In this document: positions 38,603-48,001 of the stretch, piece by piece
Layout of the letters: every line of letters begins with the position of its first letter
Position numbering within the stretch: the stretch's first letter is position 1
Assembly: GCA_949287425.1 (NCBI GenBank)
Contig: CASEGJ010000003.1
Location: forward strand, 222,476-286,475
Reading direction: 5' to 3'
DNA from: an uncultured Caryophanales bacterium
Lineage (GTDB): Bacteria; Bacillota_I; Bacilli_A; RFN20; CAG-288
DNA: 64,000 bases
The notes under the pieces: generated by a model
What the model was told of the DNA's origin: nothing
Database searches by the model: none
Seen by the model: the letters and a program-made list of their open reading frames with translations, nothing else
Made by a program: the position numbers and the translations under genes

Positions 38603-39457
38603 TTAGTTTTTAGATAGGTCAATAATTTTAGCAAAATGATTTTTATTAATCCCATTTCCTAAAATAATTTCACCTATAGATTGAGCTACAATTTCACCTG
38701 AATAAGGGTTTTTAATCGATTTAATTGAACTAGATAAGTTAGCTTTAATATCTTTTGAATATTCAAAACTAAGGTCAGTTTGGCTCATATCGCAGTTATT
38801 AACGATTAATTTATCTATATAACATAACGGTTGACTAGAAATGATTTTGCAGTTAATAAAAGCCATATTTTTAGAATGCCAAGCTAGAAAATCTCCTTTA
38901 ATAGTGCAATTTTTTACTGTGATATTTTTACTATCCCAGAAAGAGTCTTTAGTATCGATATAGCAATCTTCAATTAAGCAGTTATCTACTTGTTGAAAAC
39001 AGTAGTTAGCTAGTATTTTACAATTTGAAATATAGATGTTTTTCCCATGTAAAAATGGATAAGTGCCGTTAATTGTAGAATTGGTAATTTTAATGTTTTT
39101 GGCATTCCAAGCAAATTCTATAGAATCTATATCGCAGTTATCAATTTCGATATTTTTGCAAAATCTAAAAAGCTTTACTGAATGAAGCTTGGAATTAATA
39201 ATTTTGGCATTAGATGTATACCAAATAGGAGAACGGCAATTAGCAGTCATTTCTATATTTTCACAATATAGCTTATTTATTCTCCAAAGTGGATATCTCA
39301 AATTGAATCTAGAGTTTTTAACAACGATATTTTTACATTCTTTTAAAGCTGATTCACCATCAGAAGGGCCATCAAAATTGCAGTTGATAATTTCTAAATT
39401 ATTTTGCATATATAAGGCTCTTTCTTGATCAAATTGACAATTTTCAATTCTTTTCAT
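38603..39457 (-). CDS. DUF3737 family protein (right-handed beta-helix)
   Basis: A 284-residue protein composed of short repeats of the form NxxIxNCxI (for example NIKITNSTINGTYPFLHGKNIYISNC), typical of a parallel beta-helix. The N-terminal QFDQERALYMQNNLEIINCNFDGPSDGESALKE region matches DUF3737 proteins. No signal peptide, so probably cytosolic. The function of the family is unknown. It lies ten bases after the MalY/PatB-type gene, in one operon with it. Confidence 0.85.
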   Translation of the reverse strand: MKRIENCQFDQERALYMQNNLEIINCNFDGPSDGESALKECKNIVVKNSRFNLRYPLWRINKLYCENIEMTANCRSPIWYTSNAKIINSKLHSVKLFRFCKNIEIDNCDIDSIEFAWNAKNIKITNSTINGTYPFLHGKNIYISNCKILANYCFQQVDNCLIEDCYIDTKDSFWDSKNITVKNCTIKGDFLAWHSKNMAFINCKIISSQPLCYIDKLIVNNCDMSQTDLSFEYSKDIKANLSSSIKSIKNPYSGEIVAQSIGEIILGNGINKNHFAKIIDLSKN

Positions 39458-39466
39458 TATTACCTC

Positions 39467-40636
39467 CTATTTGCTAAAAACTTTTTCTATTCTTTCTAAG
39501 GCTAATTTAACTTGTGATTTTGGTAACCCAAGGCACATTCTTTGATAGTAACTTCCGTTAATAGGATCATGTTCTATTCCAGATTGAAGCAAGACGTTTG
39601 CTTGTTTATAAATTTTATCTTCTATTTCTTTAGGAGTTAAATTTGTACCTTTAAAATTCAACCACAGAAAATAAGTCCCTTCAGGTTTATTTACTTTAAT
39701 ATAAGGCATGTTCTTTTTTATAAAATTAACTGCAAAATCGATATTGTCATCTAAATATAGTTTTAGTTGCTCTTTCCAAGAGTCAGCTTTAGTATAAGCA
39801 GAAATTAAACCAACTAAAGCGAAAGTGTTAATATCGACATCGTAGTTATTGAAAATTTCACCCTTGAGTTTAGAATCTTTAACAAGAATATTTCCACATT
39901 GTAACCCAGCTAGGTTATATGTTTTTCCAATACCAGTTAACATTATTACGTTTTCGAAATTATTGCAGGCTTTAAAAATCGGATAATGAGTGATATTTTT
40001 TCTAGTTAAATCCATGTGAATTTCATCAGAAACTAGCAGAATATTGTATTTTTGAGTTAATTTGACTAGCTTTTGTAATTCTTCTAATGAATAAACTCTT
40101 CCTGTAGGATTTTGAGGAGAACAGAGAATATATATTTTAATATTTTGAGTCTTGAAACTAGATTCGAGTTTTTCATAATCTAACAAATAGTATTCATTGT
40201 CATTTTTAAGTGGAATATTAATTGTTTTTCTTTTTAAAGAAGTTATAAGTTGTCTAAAATGCCCATAGACAGGTTCAGAAATAGCGATATTATCATCGAT
40301 TTTAGAGTAGAGTTCTATAATTGCTTTTAAGGCGTTAATTACTCCGTTAGAATAAATGATTTCGTCTTCACTTAAATCTAAACTATAATTTCTTTTAAAA
40401 TGTGAAATAACTGCTTGTTTATATGGTGGATAGAAAGTTGACATATATCCAAAAACGCCTAAATCAGCATAGGATTTAATATCTTGAATTATACAAGGGG
40501 CAGTTTTAAAATCCATATCGGCCATAGTCATAATAATGCTATCTTTATTAGCATAAGGATAGATAGATTGAATTCTATCGTATTTATAAGATCCAGAATT
40601 GTAACGGTTAATTAAAGTATCAAAATCGTATTTCAT
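39467..40636 (-). CDS. MalY/PatB-type PLP aminotransferase (putative cystathionine beta-lyase)
   Basis: Fold-type I PLP enzyme of 389 residues. The Schiff-base Lys is in LTGIGKTYNLAGLQ, the PLP-binding Asp/Tyr region is VSDEIHMDL, the Asn region CSPQNPTGRVYS, and the MalY/PatB signature is DMDFKTAPCI. Members cleave cystathionine or cysteine conjugates (C-S lyase); some act as regulators. DUF3737 follows in the same operon. Divergent from uvrA. Confidence 0.9.
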   Translation of the reverse strand: MKYDFDTLINRYNSGSYKYDRIQSIYPYANKDSIIMTMADMDFKTAPCIIQDIKSYADLGVFGYMSTFYPPYKQAVISHFKRNYSLDLSEDEIIYSNGVINALKAIIELYSKIDDNIAISEPVYGHFRQLITSLKRKTINIPLKNDNEYYLLDYEKLESSFKTQNIKIYILCSPQNPTGRVYSLEELQKLVKLTQKYNILLVSDEIHMDLTRKNITHYPIFKACNNFENVIMLTGIGKTYNLAGLQCGNILVKDSKLKGEIFNNYDVDINTFALVGLISAYTKADSWKEQLKLYLDDNIDFAVNFIKKNMPYIKVNKPEGTYFLWLNFKGTNLTPKEIEDKIYKQANVLLQSGIEHDPINGSYYQRMCLGLPKSQVKLALERIEKVFSK

Positions 40637-40786
40637 ATATTTGTTTTATGCAATATATATTGTATCAAGAAATAGTTAACTAGCTAACAAATTTGCGTTA
40701 TATATAGTTATTAATTTTATATTAAATAAGTTAATTAATATATTTAGAAAATATATTTAGTATAATAGATAAACGAGGAATAAATA

Positions 40787-43612
40787 ATGGCAAGTGAAAA
40801 TAACAATATAGTAATCAAAGGTGCAAGAGAAAATAACTTAAAAAACATCGATTTAACTATACCTAAAAATAAACTTATTGTTTTTACTGGTGTTTCTGGT
40901 TCAGGTAAATCCACTTTAGCTTTTGATACCATTTTTGCCGAAGGTCAAAGAAGATATATCGAATCTTTATCTAGCTATGCTAGGCAATTTCTCGGTTCAT
41001 ATGAAAAACCAGATGTCGATTCAATTGAAGGATTAACCCCAGCTATTTCTATCGATCAAAAAACTAAATCTCACAACCCTCGTTCTACTGTTGGTACTGT
41101 TACTGAAATATATGATTTTTTAAGATTGTTATATGGTAAAATCGGTCAAGCTTATTGTCCAAATCACCATATTAAAATTGAAGCTTTGTCTAATCAAGAA
41201 ATAGTAAATATCATTTTGACTAATTCATACGGTAGTAAAATTACTATTTTGGCTCCTTTAGTTAGAAATGAAAAAGGAACTCATTATGAAACTATAGAGA
41301 AATTTATCAAAGCCGGATTCTCAAGAATGAGAATCGATAATAGTGAAGAGACAAGATATTCTTCCGTTCCATTTTTAAACAAGAATCAAAAGCACAATAT
41401 CGATGTCGTTATCGATAGAATAATTTTGAAAGAAGATTCTAAAGATAGATTGTTAGAAGCTGTTAAAGCAGCTTTAAATGTTGCTGATGGATATGTTGAA
41501 GTCGATGTCGATGGAAAAGTAAGCCTCTATTCTGAACATCATTCTTGCCCGATATGTGGATTTTCAGTTCCTAAAATTGAACCGAGATTGTTTTCTTTTA
41601 ACAATCCTCTGGGTTGTTGTCCAGATTGTAAAGGTTTAGGTCAAAAGATTTCCACTGATGTCAATTTGTTAATTCCCGATCCGAGTTTACCTATCAATAA
41701 AGGGGCAATTAAGTTTTATTCAGTCAATAAAATAGAAGCTAATATTATGGATTGGTCTGATTTAAAAGCCCTTTGTCAGAAATATTCAATTCCTATAGAT
41801 GTGCCTTATAATCAACTTACTAAAAAACAGCAGGATATTATTTTAAATGGTCCAGAAGAGCCTTTTACTTATAAATATATTAACAGTTCTGGTTCGATAA
41901 TTAATAAGACTGTTTCTGAAGGTGTTTTAAATAAAATTAACAGGTTATATCAAACTACAAGTTCAAGTATGATGAAGGATTATTATGAATCTTTTATGTC
42001 ATCTAAAGTTTGTCCTACTTGCCATGGAGCCAGATTAAACGATCAAGTTCTTTCTATTAAAGTGGCTGATAAAAATATCTATGAATTATGTCAAATGCCA
42101 TTAAATGAATTGTTAAATTGGTTTAAAAATTTGAAACTTTCATCTCGAGATGAAAAAATTTCTGAATTGGTGGTTAAAGAAATTATCAATAGATTAACCT
42201 TTTTATGCGATGTCGGATTGGAATATTTAACTTTATCAAGAGAAGCTATGACTTTATCAGGTGGGGAATCTCAAAGAATTAGATTAGCGACTCAAATAGG
42301 GTCTAAATTATCTGGTATTATCTATGTTTTAGATGAACCTAGTATCGGACTTCATCAAAGAGATAACGATAAATTAATTAAAACTATGCAAGAAATGCGA
42401 GATTTAGAAAATACTATGATAGTTGTCGAACACGATGAAGATACTATGTTAGCTGCTGATTGGATTGTCGATGTTGGAGTTGGAGCTGGTGAACATGGAG
42501 GAAATATAGTTTTTAATGGTAAACCAAGTGATTTTTTAAATTGTCAAGATTCTATAACTGCCAGCTATCTTTCTCATAGAAAGATGATTCAAGTCCCAAA
42601 TTATCGTAGACAAGGCGTGCACGATTTAATTATTAAAGGAGCTAGATGCCACAATTTAAAAAATATCGATGTTACTTTTAAAACCGGCGCTTTAAATTTG
42701 GTTACCGGAGTTTCTGGTTCAGGTAAATCTTCTTTAGTAACTGAAATATTATATAAAGCTGCTTTAAAGCAATTTAATATCGGTAAATTAGAAGTTGGTG
42801 AACACGATAAAATTATCGGATTAAATTACTTTGATAAAGTAATTAATGTCTCTCAAGAGCCTATAGGTAAAACTCCTAGATCTAATCCAGCTACTTATAT
42901 TAAAGTTTTTGATGATATTAGAGAATTATTTGCAATGACTAATCAAGCTAAAGCAAAAGGTTTTGATAAAGGAGCATTTTCATTTAATACTAAAGGTGGA
43001 AGATGCGAAGCCTGTCAAGGTGATGGGGTTACTAGAATTTCTATGGCTTTTTTGCCTGATGTTTATGTCACTTGTCCAGTTTGTCATGGAAAAAGATATA
43101 CTGATGAAATTTTAGAAATTACATATAAAGGGAAAAACATCTACGATGTTTTAAATATGCGAGTTGAAGAAGCGATGGAATTTTTTAAAAACATTCCAAC
43201 TATTTACCGCAAATTAAAAACTTTAAACGACGTCGGTCTTTCTTATATTAAATTAGGTCAACCTTCTACCACTTTATCAGGAGGGGAATCTCAAAGAGTT
43301 AAATTAGCATATGAACTTGAAAAAGTTTCTACTAGCAATACTTTATATATCTTAGATGAACCGACAACTGGATTATCTACTTATGATATTTCTAAACTTT
43401 TAAATGTTTTGAATGAATTTGTCGAATTAGGAAATACTGTTGTTGTTATTGAACATAATTTAGATTTTATTAAATGCGCCGATTGGATTAATGATTTAGG
43501 ACCTGAAGGTGGTGAAAATGGTGGAGAATTAATTGTAAGTGGAACTCCTGAAGAAGTAGCTAAATGTCCAAAATCATATACGGGTCAATATTTGAAAAAA
43601 TATCTGAAATAA
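40787..43612 (+). CDS. uvrA: Excinuclease ABC subunit A
   Basis: DNA damage sensor of nucleotide excision repair. It is 941 residues with two ABC modules: Walker A GVSGSGKST (about residue 33) and GVSGSGKSS (about residue 645), signatures LSGGESQRIRLATQ and LSGGESQRVKLAYE, and zinc fingers CPIC...CCPDC, CPTCHG and CEACQG...CPVCHG. GAGGAATAA precedes the ATG and TATAAT lies about 25 bases upstream. uvrB is not adjacent, and I saw no LexA-type GAAC-N4-GTTC box. Confidence 0.97.
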   Translation: MASENNNIVIKGARENNLKNIDLTIPKNKLIVFTGVSGSGKSTLAFDTIFAEGQRRYIESLSSYARQFLGSYEKPDVDSIEGLTPAISIDQKTKSHNPRSTVGTVTEIYDFLRLLYGKIGQAYCPNHHIKIEALSNQEIVNIILTNSYGSKITILAPLVRNEKGTHYETIEKFIKAGFSRMRIDNSEETRYSSVPFLNKNQKHNIDVVIDRIILKEDSKDRLLEAVKAALNVADGYVEVDVDGKVSLYSEHHSCPICGFSVPKIEPRLFSFNNPLGCCPDCKGLGQKISTDVNLLIPDPSLPINKGAIKFYSVNKIEANIMDWSDLKALCQKYSIPIDVPYNQLTKKQQDIILNGPEEPFTYKYINSSGSIINKTVSEGVLNKINRLYQTTSSSMMKDYYESFMSSKVCPTCHGARLNDQVLSIKVADKNIYELCQMPLNELLNWFKNLKLSSRDEKISELVVKEIINRLTFLCDVGLEYLTLSREAMTLSGGESQRIRLATQIGSKLSGIIYVLDEPSIGLHQRDNDKLIKTMQEMRDLENTMIVVEHDEDTMLAADWIVDVGVGAGEHGGNIVFNGKPSDFLNCQDSITASYLSHRKMIQVPNYRRQGVHDLIIKGARCHNLKNIDVTFKTGALNLVTGVSGSGKSSLVTEILYKAALKQFNIGKLEVGEHDKIIGLNYFDKVINVSQEPIGKTPRSNPATYIKVFDDIRELFAMTNQAKAKGFDKGAFSFNTKGGRCEACQGDGVTRISMAFLPDVYVTCPVCHGKRYTDEILEITYKGKNIYDVLNMRVEEAMEFFKNIPTIYRKLKTLNDVGLSYIKLGQPSTTLSGGESQRVKLAYELEKVSTSNTLYILDEPTTGLSTYDISKLLNVLNEFVELGNTVVVIEHNLDFIKCADWINDLGPEGGENGGELIVSGTPEEVAKCPKSYTGQYLKKYLK

Positions 43613-43641
43613 AATAATATATAAGTTGATTTGGAGTTAAT

Positions 43642-44571
43642 ATGGCTAAACAATGTACTATCTTAGATCTAGCTAATCATTTTAATCTTAAACCTGTTTT
43701 TGCTTCGGCTAGCAGTTTATCTAAACCTATCCAAGTTATTGAAGTAGATAGACCTGGATTAGAAATGGCTGGATTTTTTGAATATCATCAAAAAAAGAGA
43801 CTCGTTTTATTAGGAAGAAAAGAACTAGCTTATTTAAAGACAATGAGCTATGAAAAAGCCTATCAAACTTTTTTAACAATCTGCGATGAATTAACTCCAG
43901 GAATTGTTGTTTGTCATCAATTAGAATGTCCTGGGGTTGTTATCGCTGCCGCTATGGCAAAAAACTGTGCGGTTTTTGAAACTTCAATTGAGACTTCTGT
44001 TTTTGAAGCAGACGCTTTAAATTACCTTTCAGAAATGTTAGCTCCATGTTTATCGATTCACGCCAATTTGATGGAGATTTTTTCCGAAGGTGTTTTGATG
44101 TTAGGAGATTCTGGAATTGGAAAAAGTGAAGTTTCTCTCGATTTAATTAAAAGAGGACACTGTTTAGTTGCTGATGATAAAGTCGATATTAGAAGAGTAA
44201 GAGATAGTTTAGATGGTTCATCACCTGAAATAATTTACGGGTTGATGGAATGTCGTGGAATTGGAATTATCGATGTCGGTAGGATGTTTGGAATTAACGC
44301 TATTAAAAAAAGAGTGAAAATCAAATATTGTATAGATTTAGTTAGATTTGACCCTAAGATTGGTTTTGATAGATTAGGCAATCAAAATTCTGAAATTGAA
44401 TATCTGGGTGTGAAGATTCCTTTTGTTAAATTACCAGTTTCTCCAGGGCGTTCGATTGCTGAAGTTATTGAAGTGGCTATTACTAATTTAAAATTAAAAG
44501 AAGCGGGGATTGATACAGTTAAAGAATTTGAAAAAAAACTGCGTAATTTCCAAACTAAAAAGGAGAGATAA
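43642..44571 (+). CDS. hprK: HPr kinase/phosphorylase
   Basis: Phosphorylates HPr on Ser46 (and reverses this), linking glycolytic state to CcpA repression. It is 309 residues. Walker A is GDSGIGKSEVSLDL, followed by LVADDKVDIRR and the signature MECRGIGIIDVGRMFG. The gene follows uvrA by 29 bases and abuts lgt (TAATG overlap). Its presence supports the cre-like sites noted at 12.4, 36.9 and 58.6 kb. Confidence 0.97.
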   Translation: MAKQCTILDLANHFNLKPVFASASSLSKPIQVIEVDRPGLEMAGFFEYHQKKRLVLLGRKELAYLKTMSYEKAYQTFLTICDELTPGIVVCHQLECPGVVIAAAMAKNCAVFETSIETSVFEADALNYLSEMLAPCLSIHANLMEIFSEGVLMLGDSGIGKSEVSLDLIKRGHCLVADDKVDIRRVRDSLDGSSPEIIYGLMECRGIGIIDVGRMFGINAIKKRVKIKYCIDLVRFDPKIGFDRLGNQNSEIEYLGVKIPFVKLPVSPGRSIAEVIEVAITNLKLKEAGIDTVKEFEKKLRNFQTKKER

Positions 44572-45401
44572 TGGATATATTAGCCTATGTTAACAAAATA
44601 AATATTTTTGGTTTAGATATTTATTTTTATGCGATTATTATTTTATGTGGAGCGTTAGTGGCTTTGTTTTTATCTGCATTTAGAGGACATGAAAAAGGTT
44701 ATCCATGGGATATGTTTAATACGATTTTTTTAATCGCTTTACCTTGTGGAATTATCGGGGCGAGAATTTGGTTTGTTATTGCTGAATGGGAAAAATTCGC
44801 CTCTAATCCAATAGAAATGTTTAACTTAAGAGAAGGTGGATTAGCCATTCAAGGTGGGGCTCTTTTTGGAGCTTTAGGCGGAATAATATATGGTTTTTAT
44901 CGTAGAAAAGGCGTCGATTTATTCCAGCTAGCTGATTTTGCCGTTCCTACTATTTTAGTGGCTCAAGCTATAGGTAGATGGGGGAATTTTTTCAACCAAG
45001 AAGTTTATGGATTAGCTATTGATCCATCTTCATGGTGGTTACCTTCTTTTATTATGGATAATATGTATATTTCTTTAGAATATAGAGTTCCTCTGTTTTT
45101 CTTAGAAGGGATAGTTAATTTAGCAGGGTTTATTTTAATAGGAAGATGCTTACCTACTTTAATTGGAAAATATTATCGTCATGGTGATCAAACTTTTGCT
45201 TATTTTATTTTCTACGGCATTGTTAGAGCCATTTTAGAACCATGTAGAGACGCTCAATTTAACATGGGTGGTCAAGATAATTTAAGAGCGGTATATATGG
45301 CTATCGCTTATATTGTTGTAGGAGTCGTTTTAATTGTTATCAATCATTTAGTTAGAATGTATCTAGCTAAACATCCTGATGTTTTTACTAGGAAAAAATA
45401 A
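44571..45401 (+). CDS. lgt: Prolipoprotein diacylglyceryl transferase
   Basis: Membrane enzyme that attaches diacylglycerol to the lipobox Cys of prolipoproteins, needed for the three lipoproteins in this window. It is 276 residues with about seven TM segments. The signature GRWGNFFNQEVYG and the segment REGGLAIQGGALFGAL carry the conserved Arg, Gly and Asn residues. It overlaps hprK by one base and precedes the HAD gene by five. Confidence 0.96.
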   Translation: MDILAYVNKINIFGLDIYFYAIIILCGALVALFLSAFRGHEKGYPWDMFNTIFLIALPCGIIGARIWFVIAEWEKFASNPIEMFNLREGGLAIQGGALFGALGGIIYGFYRRKGVDLFQLADFAVPTILVAQAIGRWGNFFNQEVYGLAIDPSSWWLPSFIMDNMYISLEYRVPLFFLEGIVNLAGFILIGRCLPTLIGKYYRHGDQTFAYFIFYGIVRAILEPCRDAQFNMGGQDNLRAVYMAIAYIVVGVVLIVINHLVRMYLAKHPDVFTRKK

Positions 45402-45406
45402 TTTGT

Positions 45407-46054
45407 ATGTATAGATATAAAGGCGTAATTTTTGATTTAGATGGCACTTTAATCAATACGGATTTATATGTAGTTACTAACTACGCACATCTTTTTTATA
45501 AATATAAAATTAAAGATGTCCCTAGTTTAAAGACTATGGTTTATTTTTCTGGACCTCCTTTAACAGAAGTTTTTAGCAAATATTTTCCAAATATAGATAT
45601 CGATATATTAAAAAGAGATTTTTTAGAATTCGCTTTAAAATATACCAATCCGCTTTCTAGTTTATATGAAAACGAATTAGAAGTTTTAACTAATTTAAAA
45701 AATAAAGGAATTAAATTAGGCTTAGTTACTAATAAATCTAAATCGGCAGTAGAAGATTGTTTGAAATATTTCGATTTAGCTAAATATTTCGATTCTATAT
45801 TCTATTTAGAAAGAACTAGCAAAGCTAAACCAGATCCTTTACCTATACTTTCTTGTATAGATGAATTGGCTCTTTCTAAAGATGAAGTTATTTATTTAGG
45901 GGATGATAAATACGATATACAAGCTAGTAAAAACGCAGATATTAAAGTTATTCTTGCCAAGTTTGGCTTAAAAGAAGGTTTAGAAACTTACAAACCAGAT
46001 TTTGTTATAAAATCATATTTAGAATTAGAAAGGATAGTTGAATATGGAAAATAA
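45407..46054 (+). CDS. HAD hydrolase (PpaX/Gph-like phosphatase)
   Basis: Haloacid dehalogenase phosphatase of 215 residues. Motif I is FDLDGTLIN (nucleophile Asp), motif II is LVTNKS, motif III contains the Lys in SKAKPDPLP, and motif IV is YLGDDKYD. The place after hprK-lgt matches pyrophosphatase ppaX of Bacillus, which uses PPi from HPrK; a phosphoglycolate-type specificity is equally possible. It overlaps trxB. Confidence 0.85.
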   Translation: MYRYKGVIFDLDGTLINTDLYVVTNYAHLFYKYKIKDVPSLKTMVYFSGPPLTEVFSKYFPNIDIDILKRDFLEFALKYTNPLSSLYENELEVLTNLKNKGIKLGLVTNKSKSAVEDCLKYFDLAKYFDSIFYLERTSKAKPDPLPILSCIDELALSKDEVIYLGDDKYDIQASKNADIKVILAKFGLKEGLETYKPDFVIKSYLELERIVEYGK

Positions 46055-46955
46055 GATGTATCAAGTCGCTATTATCGGTATGGGACCAAGTGGAATTACT
46101 GCTAGCATTTATTTAAAAAGAAGTGGAATAGATATACTATGCCTTGATAAAGATGGTGTTGGCGGTGAATTAAACAAGATAGATGAAATTGAAAATTATC
46201 CTTCTTATATCGGTTCAGGTAAAGGTTTAGTTGAACTTTTTGAAAAACAGTTAGAGCATTTTGATATCCAAGTTAACAAACAACAAGTTCTTTCTATCAA
46301 TCAAGAATACGATGGGACATTTTTAATTAGAACTTTAGGGGAAAATTTCAAAGCTAAAAGTTGTATTATCTGCAGTGGAATAAAACAAAGACCATTTAAC
46401 GTCCCTAATTCTAATTTGTATAACAATTTGGGAATTTCTAGATGTGCAGAATGCGATGCTCCTTTTTCTAAAAATAAACCAGTTGCTGTTTTAGCTTCTA
46501 CTTCTTCAGGAGCTAAAGAAGCTTTGTATTTAGCAAGTTTATGCTCTAAAGTATATTTTATTAATCCTGAAGAAAAGATTTCTGGAGATCAAAAGATAAT
46601 TGATGAATTAAATTCCACCAGCAATATTGAAGTTTTTAATTCGACATCTATAGTTAGTACTTCTGGAACTAAAAAGATAGAAACTATCTCTCTTTCTAAC
46701 AATCAAAGTTATGATATTAACGCTTTATTTTTGTTTATTGGAGCTAGTCCAATAACTGAATTTTTAGGTTACATGGATGTGACAAATAAATTCGGTCAAA
46801 TTATTACTGATGAAAAAATGCAGACAAAAGTTCCAGGCTTATTTGCCTGTGGTGATGCGAGAATCAACTATTTAAAACAAGTAGTAACCGCTTGTTCAGA
46901 TGGAGCTATTGCAGCAGTTAGCTGTAGAAATTATTTAAAAAATGGAAGCAAATAA
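46044..46955 (+). CDS. trxB: Thioredoxin reductase-like flavoprotein lacking the NADPH motif
   Basis: I choose ATG 46044 because GAAAGGA lies nine bases upstream. The 303-residue protein has the FAD site GMGPSG (residues 12-17), the redox pair CAEC (134-137) and the C-terminal FAD segment ACGDARINYLKQVVTACSDG. The NADPH domain lacks its usual GxGxSAxEEA: the position reads VAVLASTSSGAKEALYLA, and the arginine motif HRRxxxRA is INPEEKISGD. It may use another electron donor, such as ferredoxin or flavodoxin, as known for some clostridial TrxR relatives. The gene position before whiA is that of trxB. Confidence 0.85.
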   Translation: MENKMYQVAIIGMGPSGITASIYLKRSGIDILCLDKDGVGGELNKIDEIENYPSYIGSGKGLVELFEKQLEHFDIQVNKQQVLSINQEYDGTFLIRTLGENFKAKSCIICSGIKQRPFNVPNSNLYNNLGISRCAECDAPFSKNKPVAVLASTSSGAKEALYLASLCSKVYFINPEEKISGDQKIIDELNSTSNIEVFNSTSIVSTSGTKKIETISLSNNQSYDINALFLFIGASPITEFLGYMDVTNKFGQIITDEKMQTKVPGLFACGDARINYLKQVVTACSDGAIAAVSCRNYLKNGSK

Positions 46956-47895
46956 ACTGACTTTTTCTAAAAAAGTTAAAGACGAATTAGTTTCTAATAT
47001 AGAAAATTATACCCTTGAAGAAAAAAAGGGTATACTTTCAGCATATATTAGAAATGTCGGTTCTATTTCTATTTTGCCAAATAAATCTTTGAGGTTAGTT
47101 TCTTCTTCGGCAAATATTTCGAAATTTATTTTCTCTTTACTTAAAGATATATATTCAGTTAATCCTAGTTTTACTTATACTAAGCAACTTAGATTAGCTA
47201 AGAATTTAATCTATCATTTAGAAGTTAACGAAAAGCTAACTTTTATATTGGAAGATTTGGAAATCTATAAGGATTTAGAAATAATAAATCCAGTTAAAAT
47301 GCTAGATGAAAAGCATTTTAAAGGTTATATAATCGGCTTAGTATTAGCTAGTGGTCAAATTTCTAATCCTAAAGGTAAAACGTATTATTGCGAATTATCT
47401 TTTAATGAAGAAAGACTCGCTAAATTGATTTTAAATAAACTGAATCATTTTAAAAAACTAGACACTATGACTTTTAAAATGATTTTAAGGAGAAATAAAT
47501 ACGTTTTATATTTAAAAAGATCAGATCAAATTTCGATATTTTTATCTTTTATAGGGGCGATAGAAATGATGTATGAATTTGAAAATTCACGCCTTGAAAA
47601 AGACTATTTTAACAATGAAAACCGCTTGATAATTTGTGCGACTGCTAATTATAACCGCTGCTTATTAACTGGTGAAAACAATATCAAAGATATAAATTTA
47701 CTTACTAAATATTATGGGAAAGATTATTTTAAAGGGAAAGTAAAATGGGTGGTCGATACTCGTTTAGCTAATCCGGATGCTTCTTATCAAGATATTTCAG
47801 ATATTTTATCTAACAAGCAATGTTATATTTCTAAATCAGGGGTTGCTAGAATTTTTAAGCAACTTTCTAATTCGGCTAGTAAACTAAAAAAATAA
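46942..47895 (+). CDS. whiA: DNA-binding protein WhiA
   Basis: Degenerate LAGLIDADG homing-endonuclease fold plus C-terminal helix-turn-helix; affects cell division and chromosome segregation in Bacillus. It is 317 residues: FSKKVKDELVSN at the N terminus, LAGLIDADG-like middle region, and a C-terminal HTH (ASYQDISDILSNKQCYISKSGVARIFKQL). It overlaps the trxB end by 14 bases. The genes rapZ and yvcK, usual neighbours before whiA, are absent here. Confidence 0.95.
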   Translation: MEANKLTFSKKVKDELVSNIENYTLEEKKGILSAYIRNVGSISILPNKSLRLVSSSANISKFIFSLLKDIYSVNPSFTYTKQLRLAKNLIYHLEVNEKLTFILEDLEIYKDLEIINPVKMLDEKHFKGYIIGLVLASGQISNPKGKTYYCELSFNEERLAKLILNKLNHFKKLDTMTFKMILRRNKYVLYLKRSDQISIFLSFIGAIEMMYEFENSRLEKDYFNNENRLIICATANYNRCLLTGENNIKDINLLTKYYGKDYFKGKVKWVVDTRLANPDASYQDISDILSNKQCYISKSGVARIFKQLSNSASKLKK

Positions 47896-47935
47896 TTTGT
47901 GCGCTAAGAATAAATATTAAGCTAAATTGTTTATT

Positions 47936-47984
47936 TTGACATGTGTTTTTAATATTCTTATTTTGTATTCATTTTAAATGAATA
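47936..47984 (+). promoter_or_regulatory. Pectate lyase promoter with downstream palindrome
   Basis: TTGACA (47936-47941) and TATTTT (47959-47964) are 17 bases apart. Immediately downstream lies the 19-base palindrome TATTCATTTTAAATGAATA (47966-47984), at the expected transcription start, a possible repressor operator. Confidence 0.55.
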
Positions 47985-48001
47985 AATATAAGGAATTGCA
48001 T

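Noticed and set aside
40637..40786. LexA/SOS box before uvrA
   Set aside because: No GAAC-N4-GTTC type dyad is present in the divergent region; the sequence is just AT-rich with a TATAAT.
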